Below, one piece after another: positions 1 to 12,500 of a stretch of 64,000 nt of DNA; the first letter of the stretch is position 1, and every line of letters begins with the position of its first letter. The position numbers and the translations under genes were made by a program. The stretch covers positions 48,525,001-48,589,000 of the forward strand of contig NC_134371.1 in assembly GCF_035582795.1 (NCBI RefSeq), given 5' to 3'. The DNA comes from Mycteria americana (Eukaryota > Chordata > Aves > Ciconiiformes > Ciconiidae). Under the pieces are notes generated by a model. It was not told the DNA's origin, ran no database searches, and saw nothing but the letters and a program-made list of their open reading frames with translations.

Positions 1-218
1 AAGGCTATCAAGTGATGGGCCAGTCAAAAAAAATTAGTTCTAGACTGTTCTTAACCTGCTCAGTGATGGTTTATCTTTAAATGATAAAGTTCATAGGAAT
101 GCAGCGGTTCCATTTCAGGTTAAGATTTTTCTGAATGAGTCTGTATCCACACTTGTTGTTAATGCACTGTTAACTAACTACATTTATTTTAAATTTTAAT
201 TAGCTTTTTTATTTCTAG

Positions 219-498
219 TGGTGATAATTTGGGGCTGGAATCAAAGTATTTCAAGAAAAAAGATGACAGCATTCCTTTACGAGGGCTTAGTCAAAATACA
301 CTTAATGCAGGTATGTACAGAAAGAGTAAAACAAGACTTTATTTGAAATGTACTTAAAGGGTATTAATAGTTATGGTTCTAAGAACAGTATCTTGTTTCT
401 GCTATTCTACAGAGTATCTGAAACCGTACTTATCAACAAAAGCCCAATCATCACCAAAAGCTGCAGTAATGCCAGCCTCAGCTTATTTTCCCGGATAG
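219..498 (+). CDS. SASS6: SASS6, last two coding exons (partial)
   Basis: Two exons are visible: 219-310 (after ATTTCTAG, donor GCAG|GTATGT) and 413-498 (acceptor TTCTACAG), joining in frame across a GAG codon and stopping with TAG at 496-498. The joined peptide carries the stretches GDNLGLESKYFKKKDDSIPLR and GLSQNTLNAEYLKPY and ends SAYFPG. From memory this matches the disordered C-terminal tail of spindle assembly abnormal protein 6, whose N-terminal head and coiled coil (outside the window) build the ninefold centriole cartwheel. The upstream exons lie left of position 1. The gene converges with MFSD14A, as in other amniotes. The tail seems to stop a few residues earlier than the mammalian protein, as I remember it. 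Identification rests on the peptide and synteny together. Confidence 0.88.
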
Positions 499-1735
499 TA
501 GACAGGGTTCTTAAAGTAAGAGTCCTCTTTTAACCGTTTGGGGGATTTTTGGATGTCCTGTAATAACGTATTACTAAAGAGTCAATGTGAACTGACATAA
601 CTTCATAAGTCTGAATCTGTTTTCTTTGAGAAAGATATCTTGACTTACTTGGATGACTTTTCAGGATGCTTGAGCCTAAAGAAAAGGTAAAGCTGTAAGC
701 AGCCTCAGCCTTAGTGGGAACAATGCTGTAGTGAAGTCACTGGGGCTGTACAGAATTTTCTTTTAGTATATTGGAGACGCTGTAGTCTTCCTAAAAACCC
801 ACTTAAGTGCACTGAGTTTTTTGTTACAGGAATTGACAAGTGTGGCTTTGTAACAGATGAAATGTACACTCTAGCATTCCCTGAGAGAGAATATTTCTCT
901 AGGAATACTTTTCTTCACTCCTTTCAGAGAAAGGATGATGGAAATAGAGAGTGCTGGAGAACAGTGTGATGCTGTCAATTTTAATAATGGTCAAGCTCAT
1001 AAGTTAGCATGACTGCCTCACTAATCCTCCCTTATGGTTTTAATTTGAAAAACTTGCTTAATTTTGGAACCAGCTTATTTGCATTGCATATAGACTTACA
1101 AATATATTTAATATTAAAGATGCTAAATTATTTCACTGAAGGTATAAAATTATAATTTAAAATTCTCACTCTTGGCTACCCTAACTTTTCTATCAATCTG
1201 TCGGTATTGTATTCCACAGGCCACCGTGGATAAAACATTATAAGGTGAAGTATCTGAACAGTTAACTATTGAAAGTATCACAACATCTAAAAGCTACTTT
1301 ATTTTTACTAATCATGCTTTACAACTGTAAGACTGTACAGAAATTTAAGATACTCGAACACTCAAGTTTAAGTGGACTGCGTCTGTTCAGCTTGTTGTAC
1401 TACCTGGGTTCAAATGCTAGAATCATGTAACAACTTCATTCTGTGCTATCTTTTATTTGGTGTCCCAGTAAAGAACTGGCACGCAAGTATTTGTAACATA
1501 TAAAATACACTTTTTAAATGACTATTTACATACTTCTGTTGTTAAAGATATTTTGTACCTTTTACCTTAGTTATTTAAAGTGCATCCAGAGGATTGTATA
1601 TTTAAGTGGTTTGTTTTGCAGTGCAAAATGTGTATATTTGTTTATAAACCAGCACCATGTTAATGTATATTCATTTGTTTTGGCATGTGTAAGTTTCAAT
1701 GGAAAGATTAAATGGTTTTTATCAAAAACTGATTA
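499..1735 (+). other. SASS6: SASS6 3'UTR (end approximate)
   Basis: No coding potential was found after the TAG at 496-498; the sequence is AT-rich and typical of a 3'UTR. ATTAAA hexamers occur at 1113-1118 and 1707-1712; the second was used for the end given here. No AATAAA is present on this strand before 2400, so the true cleavage site is uncertain. Confidence 0.45.
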
Positions 1736-2435
1736 ATAATGTTTTAAGAGTACTAAACCAACATCTCCATTGTACTGAAATGCCAAGATGAGGCAAGTGC
1801 CAGACTGGTACTATTTTATTCACCTTACCTTTTTCTGGAGTTGTTTTCTTCCCAGCTTACTCATTTCCCCACACAAGGCCGTGCTACTGGACCAGCACTA
1901 GGATGCACATACAATCCCCAGGTGGCAGCCACCCTGTTCTGAGGTCTGTGCTTATGCTGCTATTTCTAGTTAAGTTATAGTAGGTGTAAGTTCATGTGGA
2001 TTTGGTCTATTTCTCTTGAAGTATAGATAAGCTGCTCTCAAGCAGGAAGCTGGTCATTAAAATGTGGTAAGCTTTCCAGATCTCCCAGTCCTATTCAAAT
2101 CTAAAATGAAACAAACCCATAGTGGGCCTGTGAAGACTAACCACACTGCAGCGTACTCAAGGCAGACTGGTTTTGTTCCTGACCTGTTTCTCGTAGCCTG
2201 TGTCTTACCGCAGTCCTGTTCCATTAGATCCCCAAGGAAACAAGCAGCCAGCTGCAGCCAGCCTGTGCTGCTGCACAAAAGGGAGAATATCAACGTGCTC
2301 AAGGCAGCCTTATCTAACAGATAAAACAGTGCTGGACCTGTACTCCAGACTTTTTTTCTCCACCTGCTGAAGTATAACACACATAGACTGTAGAACTCCA
2401 ATTAAGCTTTTAAGAGACATTAACAATTATTTAAA
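1736..2435. other. Short gap between convergent SASS6 and MFSD14A
   Basis: About 700 bases between the inferred 3' ends of two tail-to-tail genes. Overlapping open frames at 2057-2401 (-) and 2064-2324 (+) show no recognisable protein and are treated as chance. No RNA gene or repeat was recognised. Confidence 0.5.
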
Positions 2436-3562
2436 AATTCATTAAAATATTCAACTTTATTAACAGTCTATTTACATATTTTTTTCCTGCTCTTGGTCAA
2501 CCATGGTGAATGTTCAAAGGTAAAAAAGCATTAAGCAATAACCACAAGATGAAAACATTTTAAACCTATACAATACTTTATACACAAATTTATACAAAGG
2601 AACACTTAAATAATACAACTGGACACAAAAATATACACTTTTAGAGAAATTCACATCAGTAATTGTATAAAGCTCTCTTCTGTACTAAGGGTCCTGAAAA
2701 TTTAGGACTAAAACATTAGCTCTGTAATGCAAAAGGGTTATTGTGACAGTCCTCAAAGGCCACGATATAGCAGACGGACATATTCAAGGCTATCAGCTTA
2801 TATTTCAGTCTGTGTATTCAAGTTTTGAGGTCCTTTATGATTACGCAAACATCAGAAATATAGTGGTATAATAAACGGTACTTAGGAAAGCAGAGTTTTA
2901 GAGCCAATATTAAAATCTGTAGGCTCAAAACACTCACTTAATACTTAAACAAGTGTTTGATACTACCGTTTATTCAAAAATAGAAAGAGTAAATGCACTT
3001 ACATAAAAATAACTTTTACTGTTCAGCAAGCGTGCTCATGTGATTTTTATATTAGTACAAACTTAAAAAAAACCTGCCATATGACTTTTAAAATAAATGA
3101 TACCAATTCACCTTCTCCCTACTTGAGTACATTTACATTAAGGCTTTGAATCATCTGACCCAAGATTTTACAACATTAAAATGAATGGGTCCACATGGAT
3201 GCTAGTATGTCTCATTGAGACTTAGCATGACTAGAATTAAAGCTCACCACCTTGAGGAAACAGAAGGACACATGCTCATGCCTTGACTATTCTTTTTTGT
3301 CTCTGAACTAGAATGTAAAGTTTAGTAGCAACAGTATTTCACGGCAAGAGACAAGTACGTAACAGTTTTTAAAAGCAAATTATTAATTCAATGGCAACGT
3401 CTTTGGAGAAACTTCCTTTTTCTTTTTTAATTTCTACAAATTTCATGCAGAAAGATACTTCTTAAGATTACCTTAAGAAATTACATTTTTGATGGAATTG
3501 GAATGTGTATCCCAAACAGCTGATGGAAAAAAAAAAGTCTAAAAGGTCTTCCTGGATTTTTG
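2436..3562 (-). other. MFSD14A: MFSD14A 3'UTR with polyadenylation signals
   Basis: AT-rich sequence follows the stop codon at 3563-3565. Minus-strand AATAAA hexamers (TTTATT on the plus strand) lie at 2456-2461 (distal, likely main) and 2969-2974 (possible proximal alternative). Confidence 0.6.
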
Positions 3563-6500
3563 TCATACATTTGTATCTTGCAATAATGGTTCTTTAGCTT
3601 CACCGGGAGCTTGTGGACTGTGGGGATGGCCATGGCTGCCACAGTGTTTCTTCCAGTTGCTGGATCGAACATTTAGGTTCGTGTGTTCAGGAATAAACAA
3701 GGCAACAAGTAGTGCCAACAGCACAGAGCACGCTCCAAATAAGAATGGGGGTCCAGGAATTATAGAATTCTGAAAACAACAATAGTAACACCACAAAGTA
3801 TGAATGAACCTTTAGACACATGTTAACAGACTACAACTGCTAATTACACAACTCTCAAGAGCAGGAAGAACTTTTTCTTGCTACACTAGCCAATACAGTA
3901 TTTGTCCCCATGTGGAAAGAATGTTACATCCTAAGACTTAGGAGGGGGAGCATATGGTTCTTATTCATGTGTGCCAACTTCCTTTTCTAGTGCAAGTTCT
4001 TGCTGCTGAGTTTCCTCAACAAATGAGTATCTATTAGGAGCTAAAAAAATACAGAGAGCTTGGTTAAAAGACTAAAGGACAACAAAACAAAAGCATACAA
4101 CATGTGAAAGGTAAATACAATGTCAGGGAGACAAGAGGAGAGTGGGATGCAGTAGTTGTTAGTCCATCCTTCCCTCAATCTATTCTCTTTACAAGGGTCA
4201 TCAGTTGTCTAAATACTATCAGCTGTATCTCTTTGAAAGTTAAACTAAACCATACCATCTAGGTAAAAACAAACAAACAGATCAACTACACTCCCCAAGA
4301 GTGATTTCAGAACCTCTTTTTACCAGCTTCATTTAGAGTTAGCACAACAAAATGGAGTACAGCATCATACTCAAGAACTGGTGAGAACAAGATCCCTTCC
4401 TAATTTCTTTTTTTGGAATTAATAAGTAAAAGAAGAATACCTGCTGTAAATGGTACTGTGTGACCACACTACCTCCTGAAGGTGATTCAGGCATGGGGAG
4501 TTCATTCAGTTCAACGTGAAATATATAGAATATAAAACCATAAAGTGCTGGTCCCAAGCCATTACACAGTCCTCGAATTCCTGTTATCATCCCTTGAACA
4601 ACACCTGGGAAAAGTAAAATACACTGTTATCTATCTATATTTATACATGTATGTAACTTTTTAATGGATTATGAACAGATCAGTAGACTTTATTCACTTC
4701 ACCTTCAAACCGATGCAAGCAGGAAAGCTGCTCTTTCATAGTGCAGGTGTTGCACTATGGGTAGCAATAAACAAGGAATGCAGAAAAATTGTCATTGGAG
4801 TATATTCCAGTGTTTTTTCCATCTCCCTCTAGGCAGAGGGTAGTACTTCCCATGCTATGCTCATTCAGAGACCAGGATACGTACACAACAGCCTTGCTAC
4901 CACTGTCTCAGGAGAGAAAGCACTGTATGCCACCTAGACAACTAAGCAAACTTTTGTCAGAAGGGAAGAAAATAAACAGCATATTAACTGTGCTAAATAT
5001 TTTGCTACTGCTGGGACCTGCTGAATGTTTTCCCTCTGTGCCAGAAGGACGCAATACGCGTGTGTTACAACTTCCAACTTGGATTTTAACATTTTGTCAG
5101 CTATGCTCAGGTGTGTGAGCATACGGGGCTACTCTGTGCCAGGATTCAGGCTGACTGACCAGCACTATTATGACAGCCTGACCTGTCTGTCTTCACAGTA
5201 TTCTTTCACTAGAATTCAAAGTACTGGGACAAAACCTACCCTGCTGGTCAGCATCAGCAGTTCGTGAAACCAGTGCGCTTACAGCTGGGAAAGTAATACT
5301 GGACATGGCTGCAACAGCTCCAGCTGCCCACATCATCCTGCAAAAAATACAGACTCAAAGTAACTGCTCTGCATGGACGGCGTTCTGCATTTGGAGCATA
5401 TGTATGCGTGTATATACACATGTACACGTGCTTAAGTGTTTCCCTCAGATAAAGGATAAAATGCAGAAAAATACCGTATCATTCAGATTTTAAAATGAAA
5501 TTTACATACCATGGTTCTGATCCAAAGCCATACCACGCAAGTTGTAGTATTTGAAATCCTAGGCCCAGTAGGATGGTGTTTTTATTTCCAATGGACCGCA
5601 TAAGTAAACTCAAAACTATTGTCTGAACGGAGAAGGGGAAAAAAAAAAACAACAAAAACCAAAGATACATGACATTTTATTCTACATGTTAAATACATGC
5701 AAATAAATAAGTTAATTTTAAAAAGCCAAGTAAAATTCTCCAAAAGTAGTATTTGCCAAGTATTCAGGAGCCTCTACCAAAAAAATAGCAATCATTTAGC
5801 AAGTAATATGAACAATCTGTCACCCCTTCTTTGATGCACAAAGGATTTAGTTTTCCCAACACAATACGCTTTGGGTATTAACGAACCAAACCCTGGTTGG
5901 CAAGCTGATTTTTCATCTAAGTTAAAGTAAGAGTGTTAATCAATTGTTAGAGACTTCAAAAAACAGCTACAGAAAAGGCGAGTCACATTTCTGGAACCGC
6001 AGTGTTACGGAAGTTCTCCACAGTGCTTAGCTCTTTCAAAGTTACCAAATCGCTGAAATACATAGCAGTAACTCACCTGTGCAATAATGGAAAGAATCCC
6101 AAGGACTGCTATAAACGCTGTAACGCTTTCAGATGAAAATCCCATTATCTATATTAAAAAAAAGGCAATTTGATTATTAACCGTAAACTGTGTATCATGT
6201 CACAAACATCAGTGGGAGAACACACAAGGCAGAAGACCGGTATTATTCAACTCCTCCCTGACTTAGAAAAAAAGTTGGATTTTCTTTTTTTTTTTCATTA
6301 AATCAAGCAAGTACACAAAAATAAAGGGGCATAAATAGAAAACAAGCAAATGGTTCCCTCAAAGAAAAAAGAAGTTTAACATAGTGAACCTTGCAATCCA
6401 AGAATAATGCAGATAATTGCAAAATACGAGAAATTGTTTTATAACTCACTCGTCTCTCTCCTCTCTTTTTGTGTCTCTAAAAAGAGACAAAAGCAGAACA

Positions 6501-9500
6501 GCAAGAGGACTTAAATCAGCAGCTGGAAGCTTTTAAATTATACTAGTTATCTATACTTTCTGTATTAATTCAGCAATACTGAAAACTTTACCATAAATTT
6601 ACTTTTGTTCAAATCCGTAACAAAACGTTAAGTTACCTGTCTGAGGTATAGGAAGAAGCTGGAATATTGACCTGCCTCTGGGAGGTAGGAAAGAAAGACT
6701 GTTATGCAGATTAGCAGCACAACTGAGTCCTGGCCAACTTTCTTCAGTGACTACGGCAAGAAAAAAAATATTAGAAAACATTTAGTCTTCATATTCAGAA
6801 AAGCATGTCAATCAGTGAAGCTATTACATGGTACCACCAAAACACTCCCTGTGTGCTTAGCAAGATTGTTGGCAAAAGTATTAGCAGCAATGCAAGGTCA
6901 AACTTGAAAAAAATATGGGCTTTGTTTTTCAAGCTTGAAACGTAGTAAATTCAGTCTCTTCCCTGTCTCAAAAGCTCAACATTTACAAATAACAAAATAT
7001 TCCATATTTAAATAGCTTACTGCAAAAGGGTCAGCCTGTTCCCATGAAATGGGTGCTCCCCAGGATGCTGGCCTCATCTTCTCTGGCAGCGATTCTGGTA
7101 CAGCAACAAGAATAAAACAAATGTCCAACAAGGCTATTGCTGTAGCCAGGACCACAACCAAGCTGTCTCCGTAGACTCGACCAAGGTAGGCACCAATAGC
7201 AGGGCTGGTAACTAAGCTTGCCGCGAAAGTTGCTGAAACCTAGAACAAATAACAGCTGGTAAGATTTTCAATGATATAAGTCAACAGTATTATTACCTAC
7301 TTGTCCTCATTGTCAGAAGCGTAACCATTTCAAGCAGGTAGTGATTAGAAGTAACCTTTTCCCTGTGACTATGTGGTACCAGCTGTGTATTTCAGACAGC
7401 CAAAATTTTTCAAGAAAAACATTTTTTTTTTTTTTTTTTTTATGACTGGACAGCAATGTGAGGCTCGCAACACTCTTGCATGTACTGACATTATTAGGTT
7501 TAATCAACTATACAGTCTGCTGATCTCTCTGGGAAGTGATGAGCTGTATTTAATCTTCATATTAGTGAAATATGCAATGCCCGTTAAGAAAAAAAAAATC
7601 ACATGTATCAAGGGCATATTAAATTTAATATGCTGGTGTGGGATAATGGCTGAGGTGACTTAAAAATTAGAACTTATATTCACACTTTTAGCTAAGGCAC
7701 AGCATTGAAGAAGCTTCCCAGATGGAATGCGGCTGACATGTAAGGAATCCATTGCATGGGAGTTCCCTAGGCCTGCAACTTTAGATGTTGGTAACGCCAG
7801 GGGAACTTGGTGTGCTGACTCTAAGAGGCGCTGCCCAGAGGGTGGAGCGGTGTGGAGATGCCACGGCCAGGCTCTGCAATAATACGGGAAATTAAAGGTG
7901 TCATGGAACTGATAAGCTGCATATTTACTACCCTGGGCCAACAGCCTGCCACGTTTTTGACAAAATGCTGTCCTTTTGGTGAACTTTGCTCATTATAACA
8001 TCATTATAATACCAAAACAGACCTCCATCCCAAAAGCTACCCACCTCCAAGGTGCAACCACTCCTCACTGAGCTTGCGCACTAATTTTTCTAGCTTATAC
8101 CTTTAAAAGCGAAGCGAGAAAAACTTTACACCAATCTTAAATAAAGGTATGTATGACTAGAGTCACTCAAGCTCCACCTGAAAGGTGAAAGATAGTATAA
8201 AATGGCTTAAGAGAGAGAATGTTAGGGAAGACACCATCGTGTACCACTCTGATGTTCGACATCAGTCGACGGGCTGAGCCTCTCTTCCCCCCCCATCGGG
8301 ACGCCTTTGGGTAAGAGTCGAACACTTGGTTATACCAAGTGCCTCCCCAGGAAACTTAGAAATCTCTCTCTATACAGAGAGTCGCTTTATTATCTTTTAA
8401 CGCGTTTGTGTCTGGCCGTGTTACTCATATTCTTGATATACGCGTTGTGTCCAGCCGTGTTATATACATGTTTGTGTCCGGCCGTGTTACTCATACTCAT
8501 ATTCTTGGTATTTGTATGTGCTTTGCAGACAGTTAATTTATCACCGGTAATCCAAAGAATCGGTGTGTCTGTTGCTCTAATAAACTGCACTCTTCACTGC
8601 TCTGGCCGTGATAGTTCCTTCAACACAACCAGACTGGGGGGGGTGTAAAAATTAATGCTGTCGCCTTAGCGAAAGCCCTGAACTAATAAGTGGCTACACA
8701 CATAGTCCTTAGAAAATAAACCGTTGACCAAGTCTGAGACTAGGACTGGACCTAGCCACACCTAGACTCCTCTCTGAGAAGGAGTTTAGAAAGCAAGGGG
8801 GTCTGAACCTCGTGACTCAACGGGAGGATCCCCCCCACCCAGCCACTCCTCAAATTCCTATTTGTATGCGACAGTAACTCTTAACGCAACAGCTGGTTAG
8901 TCCAACTCAGTACAATGGATCTTCAGAAAGTAGTTTTCAGTTAACCAGCAGGCCTTGTTGTAAAAGATGTTAGCTTTAAAACTGAAGGAACTTTCTCAAA
9001 GTATCTCAATCCCTGATGCGTACAGGCAGAAAGAAACTGTTTAGTTCTATATCCATTGCTTTCAGCTCTTCCTGCTGAAGATGATAATGGATTCTTTAAT
9101 TTGAGCGCAACAAATAATTCTGCCAATCCACGATGCACAGGGCTGTGAAGGCTCCTGAGATCTGGCAGGTTATCGGGAGATAATGGAGAAACAGAGGTGA
9201 GTTGCAAGAACTTAAGACAGACAAGTTACTCAGCTACATTGGTAGTGTGATTGGAGACACAAGCAGTAGTCGTCAAGATATCGTACCATGGCAGTTTCAA
9301 AATTATCCAGGAACAAAAGGTTAGATTTTTGAAAAGATGACAGAGTAGTACTAGTGCGAGAAACAATGGAGGAATAACTAAAGCCCCTCAAATGACATCA
9401 TTAACACTGATAATAATTAAGACCGACATCTGAAAGACAGCTTTTAACACGGTCATATTTTGTTTCAGTCAGAAGCAGAATATTCAAGAGATACAGGCTG

Positions 9501-12500
9501 GATGACAAGATCAATTAAACAGAAAAACCTTACTCCAAACGAAAATTGACTTGCCAGAGAAGAAACAAAAATACAGTTTTGAAAAGCTTTACCTACCGAG
9601 GTGCTTAGTACCAAATACCACAGGAACTGAGCCAAAAAAAATACATACCAAACCATAGGCCATGCTTCTTTCATGTTCTTGGGTTATGTCTGCTACATAT
9701 GCAAAAACCACAGAAAACGTCACTGCAAAAACTCCAGAGACAGAGATAACAGCGAAGTACCACCTAAGAACATTATAAAAAATTAGAACAGCGAAATAGA
9801 AACAAAAAGTCTCTATTTACAATACAAGTACAGTTCAACAGTAAATCATCTTGTCCAACTTTTCCTGACAAATATGAAGATAAACTTGCGTAAAGCCAAC
9901 GTGAATGTGTCTCGATACAGTTGTGTAATTCCTCCTTAGTGCACGGAGTACAAAGATAAACAGCATAATTCTGTAACATCTCCAAAAAGCTGCTGCAATT
10001 AAGTAGTTCTAGGAAACGAGGTGTTGGACTAACTTCGAATGGATGACCATGACCCAAAGCAAATTAGGAACTTTGGTATTTTGAGAATCTGGTCACTGAG
10101 AGGTCTCAACATTAGCCTTCTCTTTATGCTACAGACACTAGCACTCATCATTTGAAACATTAACCTCCACTTAGAAACAAGCTACTTCCCAGAAAAGGGA
10201 TGAAGAATCCATGAACAACCCATGTGACCGGAGAGAAACCTGAAAAGGCTCACGGCATGGCGCTACCTGAACAGCTGGCTCTGCCCTGCGCAGCGCAGTC
10301 TGTGTTATTTCAGCTACACCCTCAGGTACAGCACGCGGGTGGTCCAACTACACTGGGAGTTCTGACTCATGCACTACCTGGGGAATGTACGTGCCAGTTT
10401 AAGAGCTTACTGACTTGCACGCAGCATGAAAGCTGGTGGATTTTAAAAGTTGAGAAACAAGTATAAAATTGCAGCAACGTTTTAGGCTATAAATGGTTAC
10501 TTCATGCACTAGCTAGCATTAGGTAAGGTTTTAATTTCTGCATAGTTGGTCAGTATTTGAGTAATATGGCCACAATAAAGACCTGCACACTTTACTGGGT
10601 AGCATTCTAGTATCTTCTGCAAATGTGCTGAAGTAGGAAGTGGGGCCTACAGCACAGAGCTCAAAAACAGCAGCTCTGAAAATTCTGACCGAGGCGTTTG
10701 GCCTCACGGCAGCTACTTCAGTTTGACTCTGTTCTCCCAACTTTGCACCGAAGTAATACAAAAGCCTCAACCTACCACGGAGCACAAACAATATTTTATC
10801 AACAATGCCAGAAACATAAGCGTTGTACAGCAACCTTGACGAGAAAGGGCAAATCTAGTGTGAAAGAATTTACTAACCATGGGCTGATCTTCATTAGTGG
10901 TATTGGTGCACAGGTGAAAAATACTGTTAGCAGCAAGAAGGACTTTCGTCCCCACACATCAGACAGGGCACCTATGAGTGGGGCACTGAGGAACGATAAT
11001 AAGCCCTAAACGAAACCAAACATTGTAAGTTAGAACTAAGTGGTTAGAATCATGATAGCCGACCATACCACAATCTGATAGCAGGCTGGGCTCTTTTTTT
11101 ATTAAAGTTGATGACTACAGTGCAATGCATCAAAGGCAACACAGTCAAGCATTACTGATCTTCTGTCCCATGTTACATAAAATTTGGGATTTATTACCTC
11201 AGAGCTACACAAAATTCAAAATGCAGATGATCCAGTTTTAGCATCCCTACTAGCAGTTTTATAAACTGTGCTTTATAGTTTTATAGATTTAGAATTCACA
11301 TAAACATAAGTAATTGAAAATACCCTACTGGAGCAACAAGCTCCAAGTAAAAAATTCTCAAATGTTACCACCATGTGTGTCACTTGGGATTAGTCAACTA
11401 CCTTTTTATTTGCTGAACCCAGCAGGTACAATACCTACAATACCTTACTAAAAATAAAATGATGCATGTTTGCTTTTTTAGCAATAATTTATTCCCCCGT
11501 TTTATTTATACCGCAAAAGCTCTATTGAAAAACCCCTTGAATGTTTCTCTCAATTGGCAGTCATTTCTATATTCCTCCCACCATGCACTTTAAATTGTGC
11601 TTATGATTAACTTTTGTCACCTTACCTTTACTCCTTGAATTAGACCATTCATTAGAAATGTATGTTTTGGGAAGGTTTCATGCAAAACCTGGAGAAGAAA
11701 TATGAACACTGTCATTTACATAATATTAACTACAAATATTGCTCATGATGTATCCAACTTCTACAGTGGGACACCCACAGCAGTTTTATATTTTCATAGA
11801 ACATAGAGAAAGGAAAAAAAAAGACACACCACAAATAATCTATTTAATCTTTAATACACATGGAAGGTACTTTGAGATTTTAGCTTTACTTGATAAGAGG
11901 CCTCAGTTCTCTCAACACTTTGGGAAGGATTCATGTCATCCCACTTCAGTGTCTGAAATAGACCACAGAGAACCTAGAAAACGATCTCAGACCAGACTCT
12001 CCACATGTTACTGTGTCATCTGTCGGGGGCTGGGGAGAGAGAGGAGAGACATCATCATTCTGAAGTGCCTCTCAATTTGGTGACCAGAGCCTAGATACGC
12101 AGGTTAAAATAGGCACCCCTCTCAGTCTGACTTGTGTTATGTGAGATGAATCCCATTCAGTGACCAACGTGCATTTATACCCAAGAGACTGTTCATGGTG
12201 AACATCAGCTTACAAGCTGCACCAAGACTGCATTGTAGGTGGAGTTTGCTTGGAGATCTTTAAGCCTTCGCTCCTTTTAATTTGTAAGCATGTGTCACTC
12301 TCAAAGATTAAATCCAAAAGAAAAGCAACAAACTACATTAGAAAATAATTTGGTACAAACACATTGGTATGACTGTCTCGCTAATCACAGGGAAGCTTTG
12401 ACTGGTGTAACAGGGTCTGTGCGCTGAAGCTTCTGTTTAAAGCACAGCCAGGTCAGCAAAGATCTCCCTACCTACACACGCGCTTCCATAATTTCACCAA

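Larger units (their letters stand above)
7240..9648. other. MFSD14A intron between coding exons 5 and 6
   Basis: A 2.4 kb intron carrying the retroviral LTR described separately, a T18 run at about 7424-7441 and unremarkable AT-rich sequence. A GC-richer block at about 7690-7940 was not recognised. Confidence 0.6.

Noticed and set aside
2057-2401. Opposed frames of 114 and 86 codons between SASS6 and MFSD14A
   Set aside because: No recognisable protein, and they overlap antisense to one another.
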